DNA from: Gnetum montanum
Taxonomy: Eukaryota > Streptophyta > Gnetopsida > Gnetales > Gnetaceae
Assembly: GCA_015680685.1 (NCBI GenBank)
Contig: MNCI01021396.1
Location: forward strand, 376,606 to 440,605
Length of the DNA: 64,000 nucleotides
Reading direction: 5' to 3'
In this document: positions 45,600-57,259 of the stretch, one piece after another
Position numbering within the stretch: the first letter of the stretch is position 1
How the letters are laid out: the number at the start of each line of letters is the position of its first letter
Made by a program: the position numbers and the translations under genes
Notes under the pieces: generated by a model
Seen by the model: the letters and a program-made list of their open reading frames with translations, nothing else
Told to the model about the DNA's origin: nothing
Database searches by the model: none

Positions 45600-46758
45600 T
45601 AAAAAATCAAAACAATATGTCATTGTAGTTGATAAAACCTTCTGTTAAAGGTCCTATGATGACATATTATTAGTGTGCTTAGGCAAAATCAAAGCTTGCA
45701 TAGTTCATGAGCAAGTCCATGAAGCTGTATGTAGAGGACATACAAGCCTTAGAGCCATGGCCACAAAGATTAGACGATTAGGATACAATTAGTCCTATAT
45801 GGAAAGTGACTGCCTGCAGAAGGTTAAAGTTGTGACACTTGTCAATGGCAGAACAACTTAATACTTGTGCCACTAACTGAATTGCACCACACTTAAATCA
45901 CTTGGTTGTTTCAACTATGGGTAATTGACCTTATTGGACTTATAATGCCTAAGTCTTCCTCAAGGTAAAGCTTCATCATCATCACAACTAAATATATTAC
46001 AAAGTGGGTGTAGGCTACTCCTTTAAGAAAAAAACATCTTAACAAGTCTATAAATTCATATTAGACAATATAGTGTCATACTTTGGCAGACCGTTAACTA
46101 TAGTCATAGATAATGGACCATAGTTTAGTAGCTAAGAAACACAAACCTTTTGCAATCAATTAAGCATCAAAAATTCCTTTTCATCACCATATTATCCACA
46201 AGCTAATACATAAACTAAAGCTAGCAACAAGGCCATCATAAACCTACTTAAAAAATGTTAAACAATAGTAGATGCAAGTGGCAAGAATGACTTGTACATG
46301 CACTGTGGGCCTATAGAAAGCACCTTTACAACTACAACTGGTGCCACTCCATGTGACCTTATTTAGGGATCTAAAGTTGTTTTGCCTCGAGTTGCATGTT
46401 CCATCACTAAGGGTAGATCTATCTAACTTCATCAATGACAAACAAAATAAGGAGTTGTGTACCATTGACCTTGACTTGGTGGAAGAGTAGCGAATACAAG
46501 TGGGTGCTCACATCAAATGGTATTAAGAGAGGTAGAAATAATAGCATCATTGTGACTCGAACAGACAAAGAGTCAATGAATGAGACCTTATTCCTTAAGA
46601 TCATTTGTGAACATGTAGACAAGTTCTTAGCCAATTGGGAGGGGCCTTTCTTCATCACAAAAGACTACAACAATGGAGCATTTAGACTTGTTGACATGGG
46701 TGAAAATGAATTGGCCAATCCGATCAATCATTCCTATCTCAAACATTATTATGTATAG
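45600..46758 (+). pseudogene. Tat-like gypsy integrase remnant
   Basis: The core is broken but VIDNGP (second catalytic Asp, about 46103-46122), SPYYPQAN and WAYRK can be read. The C-terminal domain is open at 46435-46758: FLANWEGPFFITKDYNNGAFRLVDM, NPINHSYLKHYYV, matching Tat integrase C-termini. Stops at two sites in the VIDNGP region coincide with those in the minus-strand Tat element, so both descend from an already mutated copy or mutated at the same C-containing codons. Confidence 0.75.
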
Positions 46759-47483
46759 CGCTAACTTATTTTCCTATGGTCCTTGTGTGTCCTTGTTTGT
46801 AGGTATGAATGAATGAGGATATTGATAACTCTTGTGGCCTATAACAAGTGATCTTGTATGACCTCTTGTCTATTGTCTTTTCTTTTTGGCACAACAAATG
46901 AATTGCAAAACTTTTAAAAATCTATGAAGAAAAATACAAATTTATTATGTTATACGATTTGTAACCTGTGATGGCCTATATTTTGCTTATTATCTAATGT
47001 GGTCTTATGGAATCTCTTGTAATAATATGTATTATTTGTCTAGTTTTCTTATCCTCTTGGAGTTGTGCTTGCAGGATGAATCTTGAAGTCATCATGAAGG
47101 TGCAACTCATTACAACAATAAGTTATCACGTGATCTCAATGCACAAGATTTGGTTAGCCTATCCAAACTATGCCAAGAGTGCTTACCTCGTATCACTTCT
47201 GTTACCCCTCCTAAACCATGTTCCCATAGCCAAAGAACATCATTCCTTATCCTAATAATAATGAAAAATCATTGCTTGACATTCATGCACCATGGCCATA
47301 TGACATACTCCTCTACATGTTTCATAAATCAAGTTCATTAAATGTAACAGATCTCATTTAATGAGAGAATGAAATAAAATTTGATGTACTCCACCAATCA
47401 AGTTCATTGAATATAACACAACTCATTCAGTGTCAAAACAAAAGTTAGCTTTGGTGATGAAACCCAATGAAGGTTTCACTCCC
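46759..47483 (+). other. 3' untranslated region of the Tat-like element
   Basis: No gene. Its last part (ACCCAATGAAGGTTTCACT, near 47462-47480) matches the minus strand near 56461-56490 just before the PPT of the other Tat-like element. Confidence 0.5.
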
Positions 47484-47511
47484 AAAAAAGAAGAAAAAAA
47501 GGGAGAGGAAA
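47484..47511 (+). promoter_or_regulatory. Polypurine tract of the Tat-like element
   Basis: A 28-base A/G tract (AAAAAAGAAGAAAAAAAGGG then AGAGGAAA) directly precedes TGTCAAGAAATCC, a probable LTR start at 47512. Confidence 0.7.
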
Positions 47512-48062
47512 TGTCAAGAAATCCAAGAGGCTAGCAAAGTCAAATGAAAAACAACTCCAAACCAAAAAAGGAAGGAGCCTAATTGCCAAAGAAGCCCAAG
47601 GATGAAGTGTTGGTTTATCCAAAGCATCTTTGAGTAACTAATAGCTCAAACATGAAGCATGAAGAATTTTCATCAAACTCATATGTCATAGCCATGCCAT
47701 GGCCATGATGTCAACATTTGGAATTCCTTGTTAGCAAAAATGACCATTTTCCATTAATCACTATAGGCATTGATCTCATCCCAAATTCTTAATATTTCAT
47801 CATGACCTTATTTCACCATCATGAGCACTCCTTGGAAAGATTTGACAATTACAAAATAAAGTGTGGAGAGAAAAGCATTGGTGATAAACCTGTAGTGGTG
47901 TTTTGCATTCTTTATTAATGTCTCCCAGGTCAATCCTCAAAACACCAACAAAGAGGAACCAGTGAAACATCCTAAAGAACTTCATATTGTAATTCATAGC
48001 CAAAAATTTGTTGTACTTTGATTAAAAAATAAAGGCAGATACAATTGCCTTATTTCCCCAAA

Positions 48063-48215
48063 GATGCTAGCATCATGACCTTATGTTACCGATGCTGATG
48101 CTAGCATCATGGTCTTATGTTACTGATGCTGATGTTAATGCTAGCATCATGACCTCATGTTATTGACATTGAAAATGATGCTAGCATCATGGCCTCATAT
48201 TACCATTGTTAACGT
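48063..48215. repeat. Tandem repeat of 34-40 bp centred on GATGCTAGCATC
   Basis: Four copies at 48063, 48097, 48137 and 48177 share (G/A)ATGCTAGCATCATG followed by (A/G)(C/T)CT(T/C)AT(G/A)TTA. GATGCTAGCATC is a perfect 12-bp palindrome. The third copy has AATGCTAGCATC. Confidence 0.85.
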
Positions 48216-48597
48216 TGATGTTGGGTAGCATACAAAAGTAGCATTAGAGAGCATAGAATTAGAAAAAATTATTTAGATGTTTCATGTAGATGTTCCATGT
48301 ATGACAAAAGGTGCTAGAAATATGTTAGTAATCATGATAGAATTAAGTGGCAACAACATAGAGACCCATGACTTATTTAAAAAGTAATCTACTTCATCAT
48401 AAGGACTTTTGGCATTTTGCATCTACATCAAACTTGAGACCTTTGAGTAGTGCAGATGCCTAGGAGTCCACGACAACATCATCACCTTCCCGTAGCAACT
48501 AGTGTAGCTAGATTAAGCAATGCTAGATCTGTGAGAGGAGATTGTAGAATGCATCTTGCCTCCTATGTCAAAATATAAGCCCATTGTTACAATCCTA

Positions 48598-48610
48598 GGC
48601 TATAAAAGCC
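48598..48610 (+). promoter_or_regulatory. TATA box of the Tat-like LTR
   Basis: GGCTATAAAAGCC inside the inferred LTR, about 290 bp before its probable end. It supports the + orientation. Confidence 0.45.
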
Positions 48611-48924
48611 TAAATTTGTATTTCTAGAATCCATTTGTTACAACATTTTAAAAGATTTAATTACAAAGTTTTGGTACTTTTGTGTCATATTTTCTTCTAT
48701 ATTTCCTACAATTGTGTGTTAGTTTTGGTTTTGTTTAATAAATATTTCCTTGTTTATTTATGTTTTATTAACATTTGGTAATAGATGCTCAAGTCTTAAA
48801 GTGATCTGCTAGACCATTTGAGGTGCTCACAAATTTTTCTTGAGGCCCATAGATCTATGAGTTGCACTTCTTTGATGGGGATCTTTAGCCATCTAGCACC
48901 AAATTTTTCTATTGGTACAAGTAT

Positions 48925-49662
48925 TAAAAAATCAAATTGGATTTATTCCTTAGAGATATACTATGGAAACTATTTTTTGATATGATAATTAATGGAGAAA
49001 TTTAGGAAACATAGAAAATATCTACGTATGATCTTCATTGACATGGAAAATGGATATGACAAAGTACCTAGAAAATATTATGTGGACCTTATGGAGGAGA
49101 AATATCCTTAATAAATATATTAAAGTGATTCAATATATGTATGAAGGTGTTGCCACTAAAATTAGAACATCTTGTGGAAAAACATTTGATTTTCTAGTCA
49201 TAGTAGGTCTACATCAAGGGTCTACACTTAGCTCATACTATTCTCCATTATTATAGATGAATTAATAAGAGAAATACATGATGAAATATCTTGGTATATG
49301 CTATTTGCAATGATATTGTTTTAGTGGATATAGCTCAAGAAAATATTACTGTTAAAATGGAGAAGGGGAGACATGATCCAAAATCAAAAATATTAAAAAT
49401 TAGAAGTAAGACAAAATATATCAAATGTAGTTTAAATAATAGCTTAAACATTGGTGAAATACAAGTTTTAATTTAAGGTAAAAAGGTTCCTGCTTGTAAA
49501 TAGTTTTGCTACCTAGGATTAATCATCAAATCAAATGGTGAAATTTATAAATATATATAAAAAAGAATTAAGGTAGGATGGTCAAAATGAAGAGAGGCTA
49601 GTGCTATTCTATGTAATAAAATAATACCAATAAAATTAAAGAGGAAATTTTACATGACAAAA
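48925..49662 (+). pseudogene. RTE-like LINE reverse transcriptase fragment
   Basis: Text runs through several frames: GFIP..TMETIF, RMIFIDMENGYDKVPRKY (first catalytic Asp), YIKVIQYMYEGVATKIRTSCG, GLHQGSTLSSY, AICNDIVLVD, LNIGEIQVLI, CYLGLIIKSNGEI, RIKVGWSK.REASAILCNK, PIKLKRKFYM. This is the order of plant RTE-clade non-LTR reverse transcriptases. The usual FADD box reads ICND, so one catalytic Asp is lost. The 5' endonuclease and the 3' end are missing. Confidence 0.85.
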
Positions 49663-49837
49663 NTTCTTTTTGTCATGTAAAATTTCCTCTTTAATTTTAT
49701 TGGTATTATTTTATTACATAGAATAGCACTAGCCTCTCTTCATTTTGACCATCCTACCTTAATTCTTTTTTATGTATATTTATAAATTTCACCATTTGAT
49801 TTGATGATTAATCCTAGGTAGCAAAACTATTTACAAG
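49493..49837. repeat. Perfect inverted duplication around an N, likely assembly artefact
   Basis: 49664-49837 is almost the exact reverse complement of 49493-49662, with one visible mismatch, and is bounded by single Ns at 49663 and 49838. Natural inverted repeats of this age would have diverged. Confidence 0.8.
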
Positions 49838-49838
49838 N

Positions 49839-51850
49839 GGACCCTAGTAGTTCGAGCCTATTAGAGAGATCAAACATACATGAGGACCCTTTATATAGTG
49901 CTATCATTTTCATGTAGAGTAACTTAGTGTTTTTCTCTTTTTAGAATTGGCATTTTTTTTGTGTGCATTCATTTGGATAATTTCATTTCTTCTATGATTG
50001 TTTGTCAACTTTCTGGACTTTTCAAATTTTTTATTTTAACATTATTTTCCTAGAATTTATGATTTTTTTGAGATTGGATTTTATTCACAAAATGTTAATC
50101 AAAGTTTTAAGTAAGTTTGATAATATTTTGACCATTTTTATCTTGTTTTTGCTTTGATGGAAATTATGCCAATAATTTAACTATAGAACTAGTGTTTCAA
50201 ATCATTTTTTACATTTTTTGAGCCCAATATGACTTTGGGATCTAATGACTTATAAGGAAAAAATGGTTAACATTATGGTGTGTATGAAGAGGTACCCTCT
50301 ACCATTTGTCCTAACATGATTACAAGGTCATAATGAGGTTGCAATAACTACTTTAATTTATTTTTAAAATTAACATGAAAATTGGAACAACTTTTGTAAA
50401 GTGTCCCTTGATCTCCAAGTAAGAAAAATTAACAAAATGGTCAAAAACATCATATTTAAAGCTCCATGAATGTTTGAAAACTAGAAAAATTAAACTATTA
50501 GCACTTTGGTAGCTATAAGATTCTAGAAGAAAATTAACTAATTTAGATTTCTTATTAAAAAATATTTGAAAACTTTATTAGGTTTTACCTAATCTCATAT
50601 TTCAAATTTGGCTCCATTTGATGCTTTGTATTCATTACTTCAATAATTATACCTTAGTTAGTTACCCTGAAATCTCTTGTTGGTAATGTGTATCTTTTAG
50701 GAAAATTTATCTTAATATTATTCATTTAGCAAATATGTGTTTAGTGTCATTAATTATTTAACAGTGATTTGGATTGAACTCCTTATCATCTAAGATGTTT
50801 GTTTGTTTATTTTATTTAGAATTTGGATATTTGAACTCACAATTGATTTAGCTAGTACTTTGTATTATTTATTTGTGATGACCATAGAATGAAGCACATC
50901 ATGATGGTAAAATGCATTCTTATAAGATGAAGCATATTATACTAAGTATCATTTATTTTTAGTAATCATATCATGAAGCATATCATGATGGTGAGCTGGT
51001 ACTTATAGTGTTAATCCTGTCATAGTAAGTACATTTCATTCATTTATTTGTTTAGTGGACTTGGATATGTGTTGGTGGAATCAACAATTATTATTCAAAA
51101 ATTAATTAATTTTTGATTTTGTTAATAATATATTCCTACTTGTACTTTTTTGGGTTGTTTTGGCTAAAATATGTTTGTAGCTGCTCCTATACATGACTAT
51201 CTAGCTACCTTATGCCTTTAGCCAACCTCATTAGGGAGTATTTTTGTTAACTTATTCATCGTAACCAATATCAAGATTAATTATCTTTGATTTTATGTAT
51301 TTTTAGATGAATATTTAGCTTAGATAATAAGTCCTTAGAAGAGAATGCTAATGATTAATTCATTATTTCAAATGTTAATTAAGATTTTTTTTCAATTTAA
51401 GTTCATTTCTATTTTAAAATATTCAATTAGATTGTGATATCAAGATGTTGTATTAACATTGTATTTTTTCTATCTTTGGTATGTCCAAACTATTATTCAT
51501 CATTTGTTATGTTGTGTTACTTATCATGTAGTTCTTTTTAATAGTTATTCAACATTAGTTCCTAACACCTTTTTCACGTTATATTATTATATTTTCTTAT
51601 CTAATATAATTATCATATTTTCAATTTAATTATATATTTATATTATTATAAATTATATTTTATCTTAGGAAATAATAATTTGTCCTATTTNTAAGGATAT
51701 CTACTACTTTATCTATCATACTTTCTTAACATCCATTTAATTTTTAGTATATAACAATTAAGATTTTCCATAATTTGTATAATTATATAAGTAATTCCTT
51801 TCTAGCATTAGCTTGGTTAGTGAGGTATCTATTAGCTTGATCTTCCATAA
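49839..51850. other. AT-rich DNA without recognisable genes
   Basis: No domain recognised. The TCATGATGGT word recurs near 50898 and 50986 with similar flanks (GAAGCA.ATCATGATGGT). A single N is at 51691. Confidence 0.4.
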
Positions 51851-51979
51851 TAGTTGCAGCCAATTCATGATGTGTTTCACACTCCTTGACATTGTACTCA
51901 CAAGATAGATTGATAGGATTTAGAGATTCAAACTAATGTTAGTTTTGTAAAATACTAAATTGAGATTGTTAATAGGATG

Positions 51980-52112
51980 AAGAGAAGATTTTAAATTAAA
52001 ATCACTTCAATTGTAAAATTTATCTAGGAAAGACATGAAGTGCAAGAAGTAAGATGGAAAGAGAAGAAACATCTATATGCTACACCCTCTAATATCTTCT
52101 GTGAGGAATATT
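51980..52112 (+). pseudogene. Possible chromodomain remnant of another gypsy element
   Basis: VKF..ERHEVQEVRWKEKK (about 52014-52070) resembles the VKW..H...EATWE chromodomain core. Its position just before a PPT and LTR start supports the call. The evidence is thin. Confidence 0.35.
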
Positions 52113-52116
52113 CTTA

Positions 52117-52400
52117 ATGGGGGAAGAATGTAACACATATGCTCTAGATACCCTTATCCCTTGGTATATTTTTGGTTTAAATTTATGATTTCATAATTGT
52201 TAATCTATGTCTATGCTTTTGGACCCCTTTCTTATATTGACTAAGCTTTTACATGTGATGTGAGCTATGTGCCTAGTTATTTCCTTTTCAATGGTATTTT
52301 ATTTTAAAAATATTCTAAGCTTTACTTTGATCTTGTTTATTTTTATTTATTTATGATACTTTTCCATGTAGGAGTATTTTTAAAAATTTTGGGTTTTTAT
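52117..52400 (+). repeat. PPT and start of a 3' LTR
   Basis: ATGGGGGAAGAA (52117-52128) precedes TGTAACACATATG at 52129, the TGTAACAC start common in plant gypsy LTRs. The LTR end was not found, so the end coordinate is arbitrary. Confidence 0.4.
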
Positions 52401-53067
52401 ATTTTAGTATTTTGAATATTTTTGGTATTTTAGATTAGATTTGAATTTAGCATATCCACACTTATCTCTTATGATTTAGAGGTTCCCATGTTAGACTTCT
52501 ATTAGCTATGCTTTTGACATTATACATTGTTATTATTTTGGGCTTAAACCTAGATACTAACTTTGGGTTAGGCATAACTATTATGTTTCTCATAAGAGAT
52601 TCCCCTTAGACCAGCACTTGGCATGAACCCATGTGAGAGAAAGGATTTTAAAATATTTTTAGAATTGGAATTTCCTATTAATTTAGTTCCTTCCCATGAG
52701 GGAAGTTTTCCCCAATGCTGATAAACCATTATTAGAATATAAGATTGATTACTTTTCCATGAGAGAACATGCTTTTCGCTTGCCTTGTTGATGCCTATGA
52801 GATTGAGCTAGAGAGGCATATTCTACCATACCGGAGAAATAATTAGATCTAGATCTACATTTTCAACCAAGACCTACAATAATTTATATTTTTAGATATT
52901 TTTTTAGATCTTGCCTAGATCTTCCCACTAATCTACTATTTTTCCTAAGACTTAGAGCCTATTTAGGAGATTGAAGCCCTAAGAGGATCCATTCTATGAT
53001 TCTCTCATTTTTAGATAGTTTAATTTGATGTTTTCTCCACATATGATATTATGGATTTTCCCCATGT

Positions 53068-53345
53068 CCCTCAAGGGAAAGGCCTTAGATTGGTACTGAA
53101 CATTGCTTAGAGGCTTCATATCTTCACTTGAGGACTTGATTAACCAATTTGTTAATCACTTTGGATACAACTTAAAGCTAAATACCACATTGGATCAACT
53201 AATAAAAGTGAAGTAAGGGCCACTTGAACTGGTTAAAAGGTTCATTTAGAGGAGTAATTCAATGCTTAACAAGATTCCAAAGCCTATATTTGAAATTCAC
53301 CTCTTAGCCATCTACAAGGAAGCTAAAACACCACTAGATTTTCAT
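53068..53345 (+). pseudogene. Retrotransposon gag fragment
   Basis: With three or four stops it encodes ISSLEDLINQFVNHFGYN, LIKVK.GPLELVKRF and LLAIYKEAKTPLDF. This matches the central gag domain of gypsy elements (SSWEDL...F...F, SL.EYV.RF). It breaks off where the inverted repeat starts. Confidence 0.5.
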
Positions 53346-54600
53346 GTTGTAACCTTTGTAACCCCATCCCATGAAACTTGATGTAAAACGTCATTGTAAA
53401 TGTAAATGTTGTAATCCATGAAGAGCAATCTCACATATTTCATACTTTTGGAGTTGAAAAATGCCTCATAAATATCCAAAGCCTTATTCTCCAATTGAAA
53501 CAGTTCATCTAGTATCTATATTTGGACTTGAGTTGGTTAAAAATGCCTTTTGGAATGCCAAAAATGGTATTTTAATGGGTTTTATGAGGGGTGTACATCT
53601 TTCTACACTAGCAAACCCCTTGGGTGTGGGGGGGTGGGTGGTTGAAGGGGGGTGGTGTGGGGTTGGTGTAAGCTAGTTAGGAGACATCAAAGCTAGCATG
53701 GAGGAGTGCAATGGGGTGGATCTAACCTACCCTTAGCATGGAGATGAGGGTAACTTAGCCTTGAGTGATGTGACCTTGACCCTCAGTTTTGATCTATCAT
53801 CCCCCTCAACTTTGACACCTCCTCCCTAGCGTGGAAGAAAAATGACCAAGATTTTGACATCAACTCTAGCTAGGATCTTGCTTGCTAGTGTGGAAGGTCT
53901 ACCCCTAGCATTGATCTCTCATCTCCCTCAATGTTGAAACACTTCCCCAACGTGGTAGGATCAGGCAACATGGATGCATGGGGATGGATCTCACCTATCT
54001 TGGCTAAACATGGTAGCAATTTGGCAGCTAATTTGTAGCCCAAATCATGGCCAAAACCTTATAAAAATCAATTCTTGACATAATTTCAAGGTTCAACACT
54101 TTTCCATACCTTGGGCATTTGCATACTTTGAGCATTTGGCATCCATGAGCTCTTGCTTCCTAGTAGAAACATAGCTTCTTGGGATCTAATAGTGTGGAAC
54201 CATTATAACCCTGTTACCCCTATTAACCCCCTTTGGATATGTAAGCCTAGTGTGTCAACGTCATCCTCCATGGATTCCCAAATCTTAGCATGGAGTATCT
54301 TGGCAAAATTTACTTCTTCACATCTTGAAACCTCTAGTAGTTACCCAAGTTTAAGATTTGAAGTATCAGTAGAGGAGTTTCAAAAAAATCAGGAGTAGTG
54401 AAGCATCTAGATTGTGGAGCAAATTCTATCTTCTTTAACACACTTGAAACCCCCATCCAAGTGAACTCACTTTTGCTCTCCTATGGGCACCTTTGTACAC
54501 ATTCCTAAACTCATTCTTTATTTCATTAATAAATTTTATAATTTTAATTTGTGTGTTATTTATGTATAATTTGTGTTCATTTTGGATTTCAAATCTACAC
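53340..54600 (+). repeat. Left arm of a 2.7-kb inverted repeat
   Basis: Pairs with 54815-56052 in reverse complement. Matching blocks include CTCACATATTTCATACTT.T.GAGTTGAAAAATGCCTCATAA (53429-53471 and 55918-55964) and ACACATTCCTAA.CTCATT (near 54498 and 54900). The open frames 53461-53676 and 55724-55933(-) are the same decayed text in the two arms. Confidence 0.85.
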
Positions 54601-54605
54601 TTGAA

Positions 54606-54765
54606 TGCCTAGGGCCACCAAGAAAAAATGGGATTCAGTATGATGAAAAACTATTGCAACAAAAAATATTGACCATTAGAAAACCAACAATTCTTATTTA
54701 GAAATAGCCTCAACATAAATTCCTAGGGCCTCCAAGAAAAAATGGAATTCATTATGGCCTAGGTG
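54606..54765. repeat. Two-copy direct repeat in the spacer of the inverted repeat
   Basis: CCTAGGGCCACCAAGAAAAA (near 54609) and CCTAGGGCCTCCAAGAAAAA (near 54721) are followed by ATGGGATTCAGTATG and ATGGAATTCATTATG, about 113 bp apart. Confidence 0.7.
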
Positions 54766-54814
54766 ATTTGGTAGATCACCTAGGGACTTAGGGGGAGGCA
54801 AAATATGGGTGTAA

Positions 54815-56052
54815 AAAAATTTACAAATATGAAACCCAAAATGAACACGAATAGCACACAAACTGAAACTATCAACCTTATTAATTAAACAAATAATGAG
54901 CTTAGGAATGTGTAAAAGGATGCCTGTAGGAGAGCAAAGGGGATTTCACTTGTGTGAGGCCTCCAAGTCCATTGAAGAAGATAGAATTTGCTCCATCATT
55001 CAAATGCTTAGCCACTTCCAATGTTTTTGAACCTCCTCTATTGTTGCTCTAAATTTACAACTTGGGTAACTACTGGGGGTTGGGATATGTGAAGAAGTAG
55101 AGGCTACCATGCTACTCCACAATAAGATTTGTGAATCCCATGAATGTAACATTGACACTCTAAGCTCACAGATCCCAACGAGGGTGATAGGAATAACAAG
55201 GTTATGATGGTTCCATGTTGTTAGACCCTAGGAAGTTATGTTTCTACTCTTGGATGTCAAATGCTCAAAGCATGTAAATGCCCAGGGTGTTGAAAAGTGT
55301 GAAAATTTGAAATTGTGTCAAGGTTTTATTTTTATAAGGTTTTGACCATGATTTGCGCTGCAAATAGGTTGCAGATAGTTGACATATTGGTTGCTAAATT
55401 GCTATCATGTTTAGGAGGTAGGTGAGATTCACCCCCATGCATCCACACTAGTTGATCCCTCCATGTTGGCTATCCCCTCCATAGTGGGGGAAGAGTGTCA
55501 ATGCTGAGGGAGATGAGAGATCAATGCTAGTAGTAGACCTTCCATGTTGGGATGTAAGATTCTAGCTAGAGTTAATGTTTAAATCTTGGTCATCTTGCTT
55601 CCATCCTGGGAAGAAGGTATGAAAGTTGAGGAACATGAGAGATCAACATTAAGGATGAAGGCCAAACACCTCTAGCCTAAGTTAACCTCCTCTCCATGCT
55701 AGGGGTAGGTGAGATCCACCTCCTTACACTCCTCCACATTGGCTTTGATGTCTCCTAGCTAGCTTACCCCCTTGTAGGGGTTTGTTAGCATAGAAAGGTG
55801 TACATCCCATAATACCCATTAAAATACCATTTTTAGCATTTAAAAATGCATTTTTGACTCTCTCAAGCCCAAATACAGATACTCTATGATTCTTTTCACT
55901 TAAGGAATGAGGTTTTGAGCACTTATGAGGCATTTTTCAACTCTAGAAGTATGAAATATGTGAGATTTTCCTTCATGGGTTATAACCTTCATATTTACAA
56001 TGAAATTTTGCCTCTAGCTTCATGGAATGGAATTACAAGCATTACAACATGC
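54815..56052 (-). repeat. Right arm of the inverted repeat
   Basis: Reverse-complement partner of 53340-54600, with many substitutions and small indels, so it is not a recent assembly artefact. May represent two LTRs or two elements in head-to-head arrangement. Confidence 0.85.
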
Positions 56053-57003
56053 AAATTCGGTGGTGTTTCATTGGTTCCTCTTTGTTGGTATCTAGAGGAT
56101 CGACCTAAAAGGCACCAACAAAGATTACAAAACACCATTGTAGGTCCACCACCAATGTTCCTTATCTACACTCGATCTAGTCATTTCAATCCATGCCAAA
56201 GAGTGCTTGTGATGATGTGATAAGGCTATGATGAGAAGATAGTAATTAGGGAGATGGTTATGAAGGCTAATAATTCATTCCAAGTGTTTTTGCCCTCACT
56301 ATAGTGTGACACTTGATTATGTTGAAGTGTTGGTCACTTAGCAAATGTGTTTGAGAACCCAATCACTTTCCTTCATGATCTCTTTGGCCATTAGGCTTCA
56401 AGGCTTGATTGGTCATTTTGCCCCTTAGAAATTTTCTTTGTATTTTTTTTCCTTATATGAGGTGAGACCTTCATTGGGTCTCATTGCTAAGGCTTGTTTG
56501 ATACATTTTTCCCATTAAATAAGTTACGTTACACTCAATGGACTTGGTTTTCCTATCAAACTATTTGTGTTTGATGGACTTAATAGTTTTCCCATTGAAT
56601 GAGCTATGTTACATTCAAGTGGACTTTGAGGATGGAGCATGATAAGGAGATATCACATGGCTATAGTGCATGAGTGGTAAACATAGGTAAACATCATTTT
56701 CCAAGGTATGGAAGGTCATAATTAGGCTATGGGGCTAGGCCTAAGGAGTGATGCTAGATGGAGGGTAGTGGTATAAGTACCTTTGATACAGAAGGACAAG
56801 CTCACTAACTCTTGCACATTGAGGTCTCATGATGACTTACAACCACAATGAGTTGCACATTTGAAATGACTCTAGGCTTGATCTTGCAAACAAAACTTTA
56901 AGAGGAGAAGAAAACCAAGCAAATAGAGCATGATATAACATTACAATGCATACAAGCCACATAGAATGATTAAACCAAACTACTCTAGTAATCAATGTTG
57001 CTA
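56053..57003. other. 3' region of the minus-strand Tat-like element
   Basis: No gene. On the minus strand a purine tract at 56431-56453 (AAGGAAAAAAAATACAAAG core) sits at the position of the PPT, preceded by AATGAGACCCAATGAAGGTCT, which parallels the plus-strand Tat element before 47484. LTR bounds were not resolved. Confidence 0.4.
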
Positions 57004-57207
57004 GTTTAGGGCCATGGTAGGCCATGATACCAATTTAAGACCCTGGAAAGCCATGACACCTATTTAAGATCATAGCAAAGCATGGTACTAGTTTAGGATC
57101 TTAATAGATAATATTGTAGGTTTAAGGCCTCAGCAGGCCATCTCATAACTAGTTTGAGGCCATGGTAGACCTTATTACTGGTTTATGGCCTTGGCAGGAC
57201 ATAGTAA
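57004..57207 (-). repeat. 29-bp minisatellite, seven units
   Basis: Consecutive units start at 57004, 57033, 57062, 57091, 57120 (32 bp), 57152 and 57181. Plus-strand consensus is GTTTAAGGCC then TTGGCAGGCCATGGTACTA. Units are moderately diverged. It lies in the 3' UTR of the Tat-like element. Confidence 0.85.
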
Positions 57208-57259
57208 AGCAAGCTTGCTTGCTAGTGGTCATTGGCTACATGTAATATGGCTTTAGATA

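Larger units (their letters stand above)
47512..48898 (+). repeat. 3' LTR of the Tat-like element
   Basis: Begins TGTCAAG after the PPT and could end at TAGCA (48898), just before the LINE fragment. Holds the palindromic tandem repeat at 48063-48215 and a TATA box at 48598-48610 (GGCTATAAAAGCC). No second copy was found, so the right end is provisional. Confidence 0.5.

Noticed and set aside
48063-48215. CRISPR-like short repeats
   Set aside because: Units are tandem with related linkers and lie in a plant LTR; there are no unique spacers of constant length and no cas genes.
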